Below are positions 38,984 to 49,941 of a stretch of 64,000 nucleotides of DNA, one piece after another. A program made the translations under genes and the position numbers. This DNA is from Trinickia dinghuensis (GTDB lineage: Bacteria; Pseudomonadota; Gammaproteobacteria; Burkholderiales; Burkholderiaceae): positions 1 to 64,000 of the forward strand of contig NZ_QRGA01000026.1 in the NCBI RefSeq assembly GCF_003367175.1. The letters run 5' to 3'. Numbering within the stretch: the stretch's first letter is position 1; each line of letters starts with the position of its first letter. The notes beneath the pieces were generated by a model that saw only the letters and a program-made list of their open reading frames with translations, searched no databases and was not told the DNA's origin.

Positions 38984-41797
38984 TTAAGCCAGCTTACCGT
39001 GACACTGCTTGTATTTCTTGCCGCTACCGCACGGGCAAGGATCGTTGCGGCCCACCTTGGGCACGCCGCCGGGCGCCGCCGCCGTGGCCGAAGCAGCCGC
39101 CGCATGCGCGCCGTGGCTCATGGCCTGGCCGACCATCTCGGTCGCGGCATCCATCGCCGCTGCCGGTGCTGCAGCGGCTTCGGCATACTCGACGTGGCGG
39201 AATTCGACGTTCTCGAGCGGGTCGCCCTGCTCCTCGTATTGCTCCGTGGCCTCTTCGAGCTGCTCCGGCGATTGGATCTGAACGTTCATGACGATGCGCG
39301 TCACTTCCGTCTTCACGATGTTGAGCAACGCCTCGAACAGTTCGAACGCCTCGCGCTTGTACTCTTGCTTCGGGTTCTGCTGGGCATAGCCGCGCAGATG
39401 GATACCCTGGCGCAAATGATCGAGTGCGGCCAGATGTTCGCGCCAGCAGCGGTCGAGCGTTTGCAGCATCACCGACCGCTCGAACGCGCTGAAGGACTCG
39501 CGGCCGACCAGCGCGACCTTCGCCTCGTAAGACTCATCGGCCGAGCCGATCACGGCGTCGACGATGTCGCCGGAATCGAGCGACTGCGACTCGTTGATCA
39601 TCTCCTGCACCGCGAGATCCAACTGCCAGTCCTTGCGCAACGCCTCTTCGAGTTCGGGCGCGTTCCATTGCTCCTCGATACTGGCCGCCGGAACGTATTC
39701 ATGCACGACATCCGTGACGACCGCATGACGCATGGCCGTAATGGTCTCGGTGATGTCGTGCGCTTCGAGCAGTTCGTTGCGCTGCTGGTAGATCACCTTG
39801 CGCTGATCGTTGGAGACGTCGTCGTATTCGAGCAGTTGCTTACGGATGTCGAAGTTGCGGGCTTCGACCTTGCGCTGCGCCGATTCGATCGAACGCGTGA
39901 CGATGCCCGCTTCGATCGCTTCGCCCTCGGGCATGCGCAGACGGTCCATGATCGAGCGCACGCGGTCGCCCGCGAAAATGCGCAGCAGCGGATCTTCGAG
40001 CGACAGGAAGAAGCGCGAGGAGCCCGGATCGCCTTGACGGCCCGCACGGCCGCGCAGCTGGTTGTCGATCCGGCGCGACTCGTGCCGCTCCGTGCCGATG
40101 ATGTGCAAGCCCCCAGCGGCCTTGACTCGATCGTGCAGCGCCTGCCACTCGCTGTGCAGCGCTTCGATGCGCCGCGCTTTTTCATCGGCGGGAATCGATT
40201 CGTCGATTTCGATCAGCGAGGCTTGCTTCTCCGCGTTGCCGCCGAGCACGATGTCGGTCCCGCGGCCGGCCATGTTCGTCGCGATGGTGATGCGCTGCGG
40301 CCGCCCGGCTTCCGCCACGATGCCCGCTTCGCGGGCGTGCTGCTTGGCGTTGAGCACTTCGTGCGGCAGGCCCGCTTTCGTCAGCAGATCCGACAGCAGC
40401 TCGGAATTCTCGATCGACGTCGTGCCGACCAGCACGGGCCGGTCGTGGTCGTAGCATTCGCGGATTTCGCGGATGACGGCGTCGTAGCGCTCCTTGGCGG
40501 TCTTGTAGATCTGATCCTGACGGTCGATCCGCTTCGGCGGACGGTTCGTCGGGATGACGACCGTTTCCAACCCGTAGATTTCGTTGAACTCGTACGCTTC
40601 CGTATCGGCCGTGCCGGTCATGCCCGACAGCTTCGCGTACATGCGGAAGTAGTTTTGGAACGTGATCGATGCGAGCGTTTGGTTCTCGCTCTGGATCTTC
40701 GCGTGCTCCTTCGCCTCGACGGCCTGATGCAGCCCGTCCGACCAGCGGCGGCCCGCCATCAACCGGCCCGTGAATTCATCGACGATGACGACTTCGCCGT
40801 TCTGCACGACGTAGTGCTGATCGCGGAAGAACAGCGTATGGGCGCGCAGCGCGGCGTACACGTGGTGCATCAGCGTGATGTTCTGCGCGGCGTAGAGGCT
40901 TTCGCCTTCGCCGATCAAGCCCCATTCGGAGAGCAAGCGCTCGGCCTTCTCGTGGCCCGACTCCGTGAGGAACACCTGGCGGCCCTTTTCGTCGAGCGTG
41001 TAGTCGCCCGGCTTTTCGACGCCCGTGCCGTCCGCCTTTTCCTCGCCGATCTGCTGCTCGAGCAGCGGCGGCAGCGCGTTCATGCGCACGTACAGCTCGG
41101 TGTGGTCTTCGGCTTGGCCGGAGATGATGAGCGGCGTGCGCGCTTCGTCGATCAGGATCGAGTCGACTTCGTCGACGACCGCGAAGTTCAGCGAACGCTG
41201 CACGCGCGAGCCGGTCTCGTAGACCATGTTGTCGCGCAGGTAATCGAAACCGAATTCGTTGTTGGTGCCGTACGTGATGTCGGCCGCATACGCCTGTTGC
41301 TTCGACTCGTGGTCCATCTGCGACAAGTTGATGCCGACCGATAGACCGAGGAAGTTGTACAGCTTGGCCATCCACTCCGCGTCGCGCTGAGCGAGGTAGT
41401 CGTTCACCGTCACGACGTGCACGCCGCGCCCCGACAGCGCGTTCAAGTAGGCGGCCAGCGTGGCGACGAGCGTCTTGCCCTCGCCCGTGCGCATTTCGGC
41501 GATCTTGCCGTAGTGCAGGACCATGCCCCCGATCATCTGCACGTCGAAGTGGCGCATCTTCAGCACGCGGCGGCTCGCCTCGCGGCAGACGGCGAAAGCT
41601 TCGGGCAGCAGCTTGTCGAGCGACTCCCCGCTCGCGACGCGCTGGCGGAATTCATCCGTTTTCGCGCGCAGTTGGTCGTCCGTCAATTGCTCGATTTGCG
41701 GCTCGAGCGCATTGATCACCGCGACGGTCTTTTGATACTGCTTGACGAGACGCTGGTTGCGGCTGCCAAAGATCTTTTGGAGAAAACCGGTGGTCAT
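38984..41797 (-). CDS. secA: Preprotein translocase ATPase SecA
   Basis: 937-residue motor of the Sec export channel. Helicase-like motor: Walker A MRTGEGKT (near 103), [21 protein letters not shown] and [13 protein letters not shown], plus preprotein-binding and helical scaffold domains. The tail ends in the zinc motif [14 protein letters not shown] that binds SecB. Transcribed away from dciA; the 255-base gap has a TAAAAT candidate -10 without a good -35. Confidence 0.98.
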   Translation of the reverse strand: MTTGFLQKIFGSRNQRLVKQYQKTVAVINALEPQIEQLTDDQLRAKTDEFRQRVASGESLDKLLPEAFAVCREASRRVLKMRHFDVQMIGGMVLHYGKIAEMRTGEGKTLVATLAAYLNALSGRGVHVVTVNDYLAQRDAEWMAKLYNFLGLSVGINLSQMDHESKQQAYAADITYGTNNEFGFDYLRDNMVYETGSRVQRSLNFAVVDEVDSILIDEARTPLIISGQAEDHTELYVRMNALPPLLEQQIGEEKADGTGVEKPGDYTLDEKGRQVFLTESGHEKAERLLSEWGLIGEGESLYAAQNITLMHHVYAALRAHTLFFRDQHYVVQNGEVVIVDEFTGRLMAGRRWSDGLHQAVEAKEHAKIQSENQTLASITFQNYFRMYAKLSGMTGTADTEAYEFNEIYGLETVVIPTNRPPKRIDRQDQIYKTAKERYDAVIREIRECYDHDRPVLVGTTSIENSELLSDLLTKAGLPHEVLNAKQHAREAGIVAEAGRPQRITIATNMAGRGTDIVLGGNAEKQASLIEIDESIPADEKARRIEALHSEWQALHDRVKAAGGLHIIGTERHESRRIDNQLRGRAGRQGDPGSSRFFLSLEDPLLRIFAGDRVRSIMDRLRMPEGEAIEAGIVTRSIESAQRKVEARNFDIRKQLLEYDDVSNDQRKVIYQQRNELLEAHDITETITAMRHAVVTDVVHEYVPAASIEEQWNAPELEEALRKDWQLDLAVQEMINESQSLDSGDIVDAVIGSADESYEAKVALVGRESFSAFERSVMLQTLDRCWREHLAALDHLRQGIHLRGYAQQNPKQEYKREAFELFEALLNIVKTEVTRIVMNVQIQSPEQLEEATEQYEEQGDPLENVEFRHVEYAEAAAAPAAAMDAATEMVGQAMSHGAHAAAASATAAAPGGVPKVGRNDPCPCGSGKKYKQCHGKLA

Positions 41798-42052
41798 CGG
41801 GTCGAGTATGCGTCGCGGCTTCGGCCGGACACCCGCGCGGCGGCTCGTTGGGACGCCACGGCGGATGACCGGATTCGGATAGCCTCGGCGGCTTATTCCA
41901 TGAGTGAATTCGAATCGCGCATTTTAGCACGCGAGCCTTAATCTACCGTGTCGCCCGCCAGGGGCCGCGGCTCGCCCGGATGAGACGCGGCAAGCGGCAT
42001 GCGCGGGATAAAGGCCGCATACCGTCCAAGCACGGGCAGGTACAATCGCACC

Positions 42053-42538
42053 ATGAGCCGCTTTTCGTCCTTTTCGAAGTTCGCCGCGCCGCGCCGGCCG
42101 CAAGCCGTCGCCGAAGTGCTCGGGCGCACCGACGCGTTCGCCGCCCTGCGCGCCGGCGTGGAGCAGATCGCCGCGCTCGAGCGCGACCTCGTGCAGCTCT
42201 TGCCCGATTATTTGTCGGCCAACGTCGAACCGGGCTTCATCAAGGACGGCACGCTGACGCTGTTCGCGGCGCACAGCGCGCTGGCAGCGCGTTTGCGCCA
42301 CGTGGAGCCGCGCCTGCTGTCGGAGCTGCAGCTGCGCGGCTGGCCCGTGCGCGCGCTCGCCATCAAGGTGAGGCCTCGGGCCGTCGCGGAGCCGCCGGCG
42401 CCCAAGCAAGCCCGCATGACACCGGTCGGCGCCGCGGCGCTGCAGGCGCTGAGCCGTTCGCTCGCCCCCTCCCCGCTGCAGGTGGCCCTGGCCAAGATGG
42501 CCGCTCGTCACGGAAAACCTGTCGACGAAAAAAAATGA
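42053..42538 (+). CDS. dciA: DciA-like (DUF721) replicative helicase loader
   Basis: 161 residues. The DUF721 core (about 20-115; DYLSANVEPGFIKDGTLTLFA, here by LTLFAAHSALAARLRHVEPRLL) matches the KH-like domain of DciA, which loads DnaB where DnaC is absent. ATG 42053 gives the best N-terminus; TACAAT at 42041-42046 is a possible -10, which would make the message nearly leaderless. It is the only + strand gene in the 36.3-64 kb stretch. Confidence 0.85.
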   Translation: MSRFSSFSKFAAPRRPQAVAEVLGRTDAFAALRAGVEQIAALERDLVQLLPDYLSANVEPGFIKDGTLTLFAAHSALAARLRHVEPRLLSELQLRGWPVRALAIKVRPRAVAEPPAPKQARMTPVGAAALQALSRSLAPSPLQVALAKMAARHGKPVDEKK

Positions 42539-42558
42539 GCGGCCCGCGAGCCGCTCAT
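42528..42558 (-). terminator. Intrinsic terminator of lpxC inside the dciA end
   Basis: Perfect 9-bp stem atgagcggc / gccgctcat with loop ccgcga, followed on the - strand by eight T. It overlaps the last codons of dciA and can also close dciA weakly. Confidence 0.85.
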
Positions 42559-42596
42559 TTCGATACGTCCGATCTTTCCGATATTTCGCCCGCCCG

Positions 42597-43514
42597 TCAG
42601 GCGAACGCCGTCTGCGCCTCGTAACCGAAGCCGCGCGGCGCGTGCTGCGCGTCGTCGAACGTCAGCACTTCGTACGCATCCTCGTGCGCAAGCAACTCGC
42701 GCAGCAGCGCATTGTTCAGGCCGTGGCCCGATTTGTATGCCGTGTACGAGGCCAGCAGCGGATGGCCGACAACGTAAAGATCGCCGATCGCATCGAGCAT
42801 CTTGTGCTTGACGAACTCATCGTCGTAACGAAGGCCGTCGTTGTTCAAGATGCGGTATTCGTCGAGCACGATCGCGTTGTCCATCGTACCGCCGCGAGCC
42901 AACCCGAGCTCGCGCAGCATCTCGACTTCGTGCGCGAAACCGAATGTACGAGCACGCGCGATTTCGCGGACATACGACGTCGTCGCGAAATCGACTTCGA
43001 GCGCCTGCCCCGTCTTATCGACGGCTGGATGGTGGAAATCGATCGTGAATTTGAGCTTGAAGCCGAAATACGGCTCGAGGCGCGCAACTTTGTCGCCGTC
43101 GCGCACTTCAACGGGCTTGGTCACCTTGATGAATTTCTTCGCCGCGTTTTGCTCTTCGATCCCGGCCGATTGCATCAGAAACACGAACGAAGACGCACTG
43201 CCGTCCATGATCGGAATTTCTTCGGCCGTGACGTCGACGTACAGATTGTCGATACCCAAGCCGGCGCAGGCCGACATCAGATGCTCGACCGTCGACACGC
43301 GCGCGCCGTCCTTCTGCAGCACGGAGGCAAGACGCGTATCGCCGATCGCCAGCGCCGAAGCCGGAATGTCCACGGGCGTCGCCAAATCGATGCGCGAAAA
43401 CACGATGCCGGTGTTCGCGGCAGCGGGGCGCAGCGTCAGTTCGACCTTGCGTCCAGAGTGCAGGCCGATTCCAACGGTTTTGACGATCGATTTGATAGTG
43501 CGTTGCTTCAACAT
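42597..43514 (-). CDS. lpxC: UDP-3-O-acyl-N-acetylglucosamine deacetylase LpxC
   Basis: 305-residue zinc deacetylase, the committed step of lipid A synthesis. Catalytic E77 and zinc ligand H78 are in STVEHLMS; the second zinc pair is in [10 protein letters not shown] and the late His in [11 protein letters not shown] 43514 gives the family start [15 protein letters not shown] -10 candidate lies 56 bases upstream. Last gene after ftsZ, but 699 bases away, so it is probably transcribed on its own. Confidence 0.97.
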   Translation of the reverse strand: MLKQRTIKSIVKTVGIGLHSGRKVELTLRPAAANTGIVFSRIDLATPVDIPASALAIGDTRLASVLQKDGARVSTVEHLMSACAGLGIDNLYVDVTAEEIPIMDGSASSFVFLMQSAGIEEQNAAKKFIKVTKPVEVRDGDKVARLEPYFGFKLKFTIDFHHPAVDKTGQALEVDFATTSYVREIARARTFGFAHEVEMLRELGLARGGTMDNAIVLDEYRILNNDGLRYDDEFVKHKMLDAIGDLYVVGHPLLASYTAYKSGHGLNNALLRELLAHEDAYEVLTFDDAQHAPRGFGYEAQTAFA

Positions 43515-44213
43515 GGTTCCGTTCACTCGATTGCTATTTTCAATCGGTATTTTTCAGTTCATAGCAGTAAGTATACTCTATCCGGCGCAAGCCTTCATTT
43601 CACCGGACGTATCAATCTGTTTCCCCCGATTACCGGAATCGATGGGACAAGGCCGGTGGCCGGAACGGAGGCGTTCCCGGACACCGGCCCGTAATGGACC
43701 GTCACAAAAAACGCGGCGCCTGCGTTGCCGCAGCGCAACACCAAGCGCGGTCCGACCGCCCGGGGTCGAACCGAAATGCGGCGCGCAGGAGACCGGGCAA
43801 GCGATATGAGCCGTCTCGCTTGCCGATCTTTTCGAGCAGCGCTCGCTCCGGCGCATCTTGCCCGCGATGCGCCGAACACCCGTCCGCACCTCGCCCGCGC
43901 TCATGCCGGGACCGATTCTACGTCGTTCCGGCCGAGCACCGCACGCGCGCGGTCAGCGGCTCGCCCGCTGCCAAATCCGCCTGTCGCAAACCGGGGCTTT
44001 TGCGTGCGCGCGGTCCATCGCACCCGCACGCGCCGCGCCGCCCGCTCTCGGGCGCGCCGACAGCCGATCCACCCGCGCCGCTGGCGCGCTGCGGGTCCCG
44101 GCCGCACCCGGTCGCAGGGCAGGACGAAGCCGCCTGACGCCGTTGCCGTTCATGATCCCGTCCTTCGTCGGCGCCGGCGCACGAGGCGCCCGCGCGACGA
44201 ACGCACCGCTCGC
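43515..44213. other. Long gap between ftsZ and lpxC
   Basis: 699 bases with no gene I can support. Open frames of 60-110 codons exist on both strands, but the products are Arg-rich and look like GC-driven noise. The only clear feature is the lpxC promoter region at the low end. Confidence 0.6.
43570..43575 (-). promoter_or_regulatory. Candidate -10 of lpxC
   Basis: TATACT on the - strand, 56 bases before the lpxC ATG. The -35 at 17 bases (ATGAAG) is weak. Confidence 0.45.
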
Positions 44214-45419
44214 TTAGTCGGCCTGCTTGCGCAGGAACGCCGGGATGTCGTACGTGTCGACGCCCTTTTCCTGCAGCGCCTGCACATGCGAAGCCGCCGT
44301 CTCGCGCGAGTTGCGCCACACTGCCGGCGTATCGAACGCGCCGTAGTCGGCCGTGTTCGCTTGCGTCGACTGCGGGGTGTAGCCGTGCTGCATCACAGGC
44401 TGGTTGTCCGTGCCCGTGCGCAGCAGCGTCATCGGCGCGGCTTGCTGCTTTTTCGCCGCACCGGCTGCCGTGCGGCCGAGACCCGTCGCCACCACCGTGA
44501 CGCGCAGCGCATCGCCCATCGCGTCGTCGTAGACCGCACCGAAGATGACCGTCGCGTCTTCCGCCGCGTAGCTCTTGATCGTGTTCATCACTTCGCGCGT
44601 TTCCGACAAGCGCAGCGAGCGGCTCGACGTGATGTTCACGAGCACACCGCGCGCACCCGACAGATCGACGCCTTCGAGCAGCGGGCTCGCGACGGCCTGT
44701 TCGGCCGCCAGACGGGCGCGATCGACGCCGGCCACCGTGGCCGTGCCCATCATCGCCTTGCCTTGCTCGCCCATCACCGTCTTCACGTCTTCGAAGTCGA
44801 CGTTGACCAAACCATCGACATTGATGATTTCGGCAATGCCGGCCACCGCGTTGTTGAGAACGTCGTCCGCGCACTGGAAGCACTTGTCCATCTCGGCGTC
44901 ATCGCCCATCACCTCGAACAGCTTGTCGTTCAGAACGACGATCAGCGAGTCGACGTGATCCTCCAGTTGCTGCGAACCTGCCTCTGCCACGCGCATGCGC
45001 TTGCCGCCTTCGAATTCGAACGGCTTGCTCACGACGCCCACGGTCAGAATGCCCATCTCCTTGGCGATCTGCGCGACCACGGGCGCCGCGCCCGTACCCG
45101 TGCCGCCGCCCATGCCGGCCGTGATGAACACCATGTGCGCGCCACGCAATGCATCGGCGATCCGCTCGCGCGCCTCTTCGGCCGCCGCACGTCCCATCTC
45201 CGGCTTCGCACCGGCGCCGAGCCCGGTGTTGCCGAGCTGAATCACGTTGGGCGCGCGCGAACGCGACAACGCTTGCGCATCGGTGTTCATGACGACGAAA
45301 TCGACGCCCTGCACCCCTTTGCTGATCATGTGCGTGACGGCATTGCCGCCTGCACCGCCAACACCCACCACCTTGATGATGGTGCCGTTGGTTTCCGTTT
45401 CCAACATCTGGAATTCCAT
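44214..45419 (-). CDS. ftsZ: Cell division protein FtsZ
   Basis: 401-residue tubulin-like GTPase that forms the Z ring. GTP signature GGGTGTG (104-110), T7 synergy loop NVDFEDVK (206-213), and the conserved C-terminal tail DIPAFLRKQAD that binds FtsA and ZapD. SD GGAGG sits before ATG 45419. A 150-base gap separates it from ftsA. Last gene of the dcw run. Confidence 0.98.
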   Translation of the reverse strand: MEFQMLETETNGTIIKVVGVGGAGGNAVTHMISKGVQGVDFVVMNTDAQALSRSRAPNVIQLGNTGLGAGAKPEMGRAAAEEARERIADALRGAHMVFITAGMGGGTGTGAAPVVAQIAKEMGILTVGVVSKPFEFEGGKRMRVAEAGSQQLEDHVDSLIVVLNDKLFEVMGDDAEMDKCFQCADDVLNNAVAGIAEIINVDGLVNVDFEDVKTVMGEQGKAMMGTATVAGVDRARLAAEQAVASPLLEGVDLSGARGVLVNITSSRSLRLSETREVMNTIKSYAAEDATVIFGAVYDDAMGDALRVTVVATGLGRTAAGAAKKQQAAPMTLLRTGTDNQPVMQHGYTPQSTQANTADYGAFDTPAVWRNSRETAASHVQALQEKGVDTYDIPAFLRKQAD

Positions 45420-45569
45420 GTTGCCTCCGTCAAGAAAAATTCCTGCTCATCGGCCGTTACTCGGCGAAGGATCGGGCAACCCTTCGCCGCGCGCGAGCCG
45501 CCGGCACCCGCGCTTTCACTGCCCGCCCGAAACGCATCCGAAACGATGCGCGCACGGCTTTCCCAAAAA

Positions 45570-46802
45570 TCAAAAATTGCCCAAGAACCAGTCCTTCATG
45601 CGCGAGAAGACCTGCCCCATCGAGCCGGACTGAACCGCCACCTTGCGGCCGCGCATCCGTTGCGACGAGCCTTCGACGAGCAAACCCATCGCCGTCGAAT
45701 AGCGCGGATTGCGCACGACGTCCGCAAGGCCTCCCGCGTATTCCGGCACGCCGATGCGCACCGGCTTCAGAAAAATGTCTTCGCCGAGTTCGACCATGCC
45801 CGGCATCATCGAAGCACCGCCCGTCAGAACGATGCCGGAGCTCAAGAGTTCCTCGTAACCCGACTCGCGCACGACTTGATGCACGAGCGAGAACAACTCT
45901 TCGACGCGCGGCTCGATCACGGCCGCAAGCGCCTGGCGCGACAGTGTGCGCGGACCGCGTTCACCGAGGCCCGGCACCTCGATCATTTCGTCCGGATCGG
46001 CGAGCGCTTGCTTCGCGATGCCGTAGCTGACCTTGATGTCTTCCGCATCGGGCGTCGGCGTGCGCAGCGCCATCGCGATGTCGCTCGTGATCTGATCGCC
46101 CGCGATCGGAATCACGGCCGTGTGGCGAATCGCGCCTTCGCTGAAGATCGCGATGTCGGTCGTGCCGCCGCCGATGTCCACGAGCACGACGCCGAGTTCC
46201 TTCTCGTCTTCCGTCAACACCGCCAGCGACGACGCGAGCGGCTGCAGGATCAGATCGTTGACCTCGAGCCCGCAGCGCCGCACGCACTTGACGATGTTCT
46301 GCGCGGCGGACACCGCGCCCGTCACGATGTGCACCTTCACCTCGAGGCGGATGCCGCTCATGCCGATCGGCTCGCGCACGTCCTCCTGCCCGTCGATGAT
46401 GAATTCCTGCGTGAGGATGTGCAGCACCTGCTGATCGGTCGGGATGTTGATCGCCTTGGCGGTCTCGATCACGCGCGCGACGTCGGCCTGCGTCACCTCT
46501 TTATCCTTGATCGCCACCATTCCGCTCGAATTGAAGCTGCGAATGTGGCTGCCCGCGATCCCCGTGAACACGTTGGTGATCTTGCAGTCGGCCATCAACT
46601 CGGCTTCCTCGAGCGCGCGCTGGATCGACTGCACCGTGGCCTCGATGTTCACCACGACGCCTTTTTTCAGACCCTTCGATTCGCTTTGCCCGAGCCCGAT
46701 CACTTCGTAGTGGCCCTCGCCGCGCAATTCAGCCACGACCGCCACGCACTTGGCCGTGCCGATGTCGAGGGCAACCAGCAGATCCTTGTAGTCTTTACTC
46801 AT
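45570..46802 (-). CDS. ftsA: Cell division protein FtsA
   Basis: 410-residue actin-like protein that tethers FtsZ to the membrane. Nucleotide motifs: ALDIGTAKCVA (phosphate 1), VLVDIGGGTTDIA (phosphate 2) and VLTGGASMMPG (adenosine). The C-terminal amphipathic helix is VFSRMKDWFLGNF. It lies 24 bases after ftsQ. Confidence 0.97.
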   Translation of the reverse strand: MSKDYKDLLVALDIGTAKCVAVVAELRGEGHYEVIGLGQSESKGLKKGVVVNIEATVQSIQRALEEAELMADCKITNVFTGIAGSHIRSFNSSGMVAIKDKEVTQADVARVIETAKAINIPTDQQVLHILTQEFIIDGQEDVREPIGMSGIRLEVKVHIVTGAVSAAQNIVKCVRRCGLEVNDLILQPLASSLAVLTEDEKELGVVLVDIGGGTTDIAIFSEGAIRHTAVIPIAGDQITSDIAMALRTPTPDAEDIKVSYGIAKQALADPDEMIEVPGLGERGPRTLSRQALAAVIEPRVEELFSLVHQVVRESGYEELLSSGIVLTGGASMMPGMVELGEDIFLKPVRIGVPEYAGGLADVVRNPRYSTAMGLLVEGSSQRMRGRKVAVQSGSMGQVFSRMKDWFLGNF

Positions 46803-46826
46803 AGCGTGCTCATTGCGTGTGATGTG

Positions 46827-47588
46827 TTACTTCGCCGCGGGTTTGCCCGCGGTCGCATTGCCGATGAAGCGCATCCCCGCGGCGCGAATCGCAAAGCCGT
46901 TCGGATAGCGCAGATCCGCGTATTCGATGTCCTTACCCCAGCGAGCCGTGAGCGCCGCCCACGCCGCCGTCAGCCGCTGGCTGCGCTCGGCGAGCGTTTG
47001 CGGGTTGCGTTCCCGGCCGTACTCGATCTGCGTGCCGTTCGAGAGCTTCACCGTCCACGCGTAGCGCGGCGACAGCGTCACTTCGTCAGGCGTCCCGCCG
47101 AGCGGCGCCAGCCACTTCTTGAACTCGAAGTAGCGGGCGACGACTTCCTTCTCCGTCCCGTTCGGCCCGTCGAACGAGGGCAAGTCTTGATCGAGCTCGC
47201 CCTGGTTCGCCGTGAACAGTTCGCCGTCGACGCTCACGAGCTGATCGGTGCCCCAGGTACCGAGCGGCTTGTATTCCTCGAGCGTGACCGCGAGCGCGTT
47301 CGGCCAGACACGGCGCACGCTCGCGCGCCGGACCCACGGCATTTGCTCGAACGCCTGCCGCGCGCTATCGAGATCGACGGTGAAGAAATTGCCCTTCAGA
47401 TGGCCAACGACGCTTGCGCGCACCGTCGGCGCATTGATGTGCTCGGTATCGCCGCCGATCGCGATCGTATGCAGCGCGAACGCCGGCCGCTGCATGAGCC
47501 AAAAGCCGCCGGCCGCCAACAGCGCCACCGCCAACAGCGCATAGAGCGCGTTGGCTGCGAGGTTCAGTTGGCGTACGTTGTTCCACAT
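46827..47588 (-). CDS. ftsQ: Cell division protein FtsQ
   Basis: 253 residues: short cytoplasmic part, one TM segment (ALYALLAVALLAAGGFWL), a POTRA domain (about 35-105; IAIGGDTEHINAPTV) and a beta domain (WGTDQLVSVDGELF). It joins FtsB and FtsL in the divisome. Nine bases after ddlB. Confidence 0.95.
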   Translation of the reverse strand: MWNNVRQLNLAANALYALLAVALLAAGGFWLMQRPAFALHTIAIGGDTEHINAPTVRASVVGHLKGNFFTVDLDSARQAFEQMPWVRRASVRRVWPNALAVTLEEYKPLGTWGTDQLVSVDGELFTANQGELDQDLPSFDGPNGTEKEVVARYFEFKKWLAPLGGTPDEVTLSPRYAWTVKLSNGTQIEYGRERNPQTLAERSQRLTAAWAALTARWGKDIEYADLRYPNGFAIRAAGMRFIGNATAGKPAAK

Positions 47589-47597
47589 GGCCGTCGA

Positions 47598-48539
47598 TCA
47601 ATCCTTCAGCGTCAGCGCCAGCACGCCGACCACCAGTTCCTGATAGCTGATGCCGACCGAGCGCGCCGCCTTGGGCGGCAGCGAGTGGTCGGTCATGCCC
47701 GGCGCCGTGTTCACTTCGAGGAAGTAGGCATTGCCGTCCCCATCGAGCATGAAATCGGCACGCCCCCAGTCGGAACAGCCCAGCACCTCGAAGGCCCGGC
47801 GCGAAAGCGCCTTCAAACGCGTTTCCTCTTCCGGCGCGAGGCCGCACGGAATCAGATACTGCGTGTCGTCGGCGACGTACTTCGCGTGGTAGTCGTAGAA
47901 CTCGCCGGCCGGCACGATGCGGATGATCGGCAAGTCGAGATCGCCGGCGATGCAGGCGGTGTACTCGCCGCCGCCTTCGATGCTCTTCTCGACGACGACG
48001 ATCTTGTCGAACTTCGCCGCTTCCTCGAGCGCGGCCGGCAATGCGCCGGCGCTCTTCACCTTGATGACGGCCACGCTCGAACCCTCGCTCGCGGGCTTCA
48101 CGAACAGCGGCAAGCCGAGTTTCGCGACGATGTCGCCGGCTCGCGCCGCATAGTCGTCGCCGCGTATCACGGCTTCGAACGGGGGCGTCGGCACGCCGAG
48201 CTGCTGCCAGACGAGTTTCGTGCGGAACTTGTCGAGGCCGAGCGCCGAGCCGAGCACGCCCGTGCCCGTGTAGCGAATGCCGTAGAAGTCGAGCGCGCCC
48301 TGGATCTGGCCGTTCTCGCCGTAGCCGCCGTGCAGCGCATTGAATGCGCGCACGAAGCCTTCGTCCTTCAGCGCCGACAGCGGACGCTCGGACGGATCGA
48401 ACGCATGCGCGTCGATGCCGGCATCGCGCAGCCCTTTGAGCACGAGCGAGCCCGACTTGAGCGACACCTCGCGCTCGGCCGATTCGCCGCCTAGGAGGAC
48501 GGCCACTTTGCCGAATTGTTTCGGATCGATGGTACTCAT
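47598..48539 (-). CDS. ddlB: D-alanine-D-alanine ligase
   Basis: 313-residue ATP-grasp enzyme making D-Ala-D-Ala for the cell wall. [11 protein letters not shown] at the N-terminus, [18 protein letters not shown] and the C-terminal [11 protein letters not shown]. No fusion to murC. Ten bases after the murC stop. Confidence 0.97.
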   Translation of the reverse strand: MSTIDPKQFGKVAVLLGGESAEREVSLKSGSLVLKGLRDAGIDAHAFDPSERPLSALKDEGFVRAFNALHGGYGENGQIQGALDFYGIRYTGTGVLGSALGLDKFRTKLVWQQLGVPTPPFEAVIRGDDYAARAGDIVAKLGLPLFVKPASEGSSVAVIKVKSAGALPAALEEAAKFDKIVVVEKSIEGGGEYTACIAGDLDLPIIRIVPAGEFYDYHAKYVADDTQYLIPCGLAPEEETRLKALSRRAFEVLGCSDWGRADFMLDGDGNAYFLEVNTAPGMTDHSLPPKAARSVGISYQELVVGVLALTLKD

Positions 48540-48549
48540 CGCTATGCCT

Positions 48550-49941
48550 TCATACTTTCAGTTCTTGAGCGAGGCGGCCCGGCACCGTGCCGATCGAGCC
48601 CGCCCCCATCGTGATCACCACGTCGCCGTCGCGCACGAGCGTCGACAGCGCCCGCGGCACCTCGTCCACCGTCTCGACGAACGCCGGATCCACCTTGCCC
48701 GCCGCGCGAATCGCGCGCGCGAGCGCATTGCCGTCGGCCGCCACGATCGGCGCCTCGCCGGCCGCGTAGATTTCCGTCAGGACCAGCGCATCGACGCTCG
48801 ACAGCACGCCGACGAAATCCTCGAAACAATCGCGCGTGCGCGTGTAGCGATGCGGCTGGAACGCGAGCACGAGCCGCTTGCCCGGAAACGCGCCGCGCGC
48901 CGCCGCGATCGTTGCCGCCATCTCGACCGGGTGATGCCCGTAATCGTCGATCAACGTGTAGCTGCCGCCGCCGGCCACGCGCATCTCGCCGTAGCGCTGA
49001 AAACGCCGGCCGACACCCGTGAATTCCGCCAGCGCGCGCTGGATATCGGCATCGGCGATCTCGAGTTCGGTGGCGATCGCGATCGCGGCGAGCGCGTTTT
49101 GCACGTTGTGCGTGCCGGGCATGTTCAGCACGATGTCGAGCGGCGCCGAGCCTTCGCGGATCGCCGTGAAGTGCATCTTTCCCTCGCGCGCGAACACGTT
49201 GACGGCGCGCACCTGCGCATCGGGCGCGAAGCCATAGCCGATCACCGGCTTCGAGACGAACGGCAAAATCTGGCGCACGTTCGCGCAATCGACGCAGAGC
49301 ACGGCGATGCCGTAGAACGGCAGCCGGTGCGTGAATTCGATGAACGCCTGTTTGAGCCGAGCGAAATCGTGCCCGTAGGTATCCATGTGATCTTCGTCGA
49401 TGTTCGTGACGACTTCGATCACGGGCAGCAGATTGAGGAACGACGCATCCGATTCGTCCGCTTCGGCGACGATGAAATCGCCCGTGCCGAGGCGCGCGTT
49501 GACCCCGGCGCTCGTCAAGCGGCCGCCGATGACAAATGTGGGATCGAGCCCGCCCGCCGCCAGCACGCTCGCGACGAGGCTCGTCGTCGTGGTTTTGCCG
49601 TGCGTGCCCGCGATCGCGATGCCCTGCTTCAGGCGCATGAGTTCGGCGAGCATCACGGCGCGCGGCACGATCGGAACGTGCTTGCGGCGAGCGGCCAGCA
49701 CTTCGGGGTTGTCGCTGCGCACGGCCGTCGAGACGACAACGGCATCCGCGCCTTCGATGTTCTGCGCGTCATGCCCGATCGCGATGCGCGCGCCGAGCGA
49801 GGCGAGCCGGTCGGTCGAGGCGCTGCGGGCGAGATCGGAGCCGCTCACGCGATAGCCGAGCGTGACGAGCACTTCCGCGATACCGCACATGCCGGCGCCG
49901 CCGATGCCGACGAAGTGAATATGTTTGACGATGTGTTTCAT
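48550..49941 (-). CDS. murC: UDP-N-acetylmuramate-L-alanine ligase
   Basis: 463-residue Mur ligase adding L-Ala to UDP-MurNAc. N-terminal [14 protein letters not shown] (UDP-sugar binding), P-loop [17 protein letters not shown] and [12 protein letters not shown] 49941 overlaps the murG stop by ATGA; an in-frame upstream extension runs through murG and is not real. Confidence 0.97.
   Translation of the reverse strand: MKHIVKHIHFVGIGGAGMCGIAEVLVTLGYRVSGSDLARSASTDRLASLGARIAIGHDAQNIEGADAVVVSTAVRSDNPEVLAARRKHVPIVPRAVMLAELMRLKQGIAIAGTHGKTTTTSLVASVLAAGGLDPTFVIGGRLTSAGVNARLGTGDFIVAEADESDASFLNLLPVIEVVTNIDEDHMDTYGHDFARLKQAFIEFTHRLPFYGIAVLCVDCANVRQILPFVSKPVIGYGFAPDAQVRAVNVFAREGKMHFTAIREGSAPLDIVLNMPGTHNVQNALAAIAIATELEIADADIQRALAEFTGVGRRFQRYGEMRVAGGGSYTLIDDYGHHPVEMAATIAAARGAFPGKRLVLAFQPHRYTRTRDCFEDFVGVLSSVDALVLTEIYAAGEAPIVAADGNALARAIRAAGKVDPAFVETVDEVPRALSTLVRDGDVVITMGAGSIGTVPGRLAQELKV

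Noticed and set aside
43578-43904. 108-codon - strand frame between ftsZ and lpxC
   Set aside because: Composition is Arg/Gly-rich noise, no recognisable motif, and it runs close to the lpxC promoter.
43725-48494. 1589-codon + strand open frame across ftsZ, ftsA, ftsQ and ddlB
   Set aside because: It is antisense to four well-recognised genes. The product is Arg/His/Asp-rich as expected of a GC-rich antisense frame.
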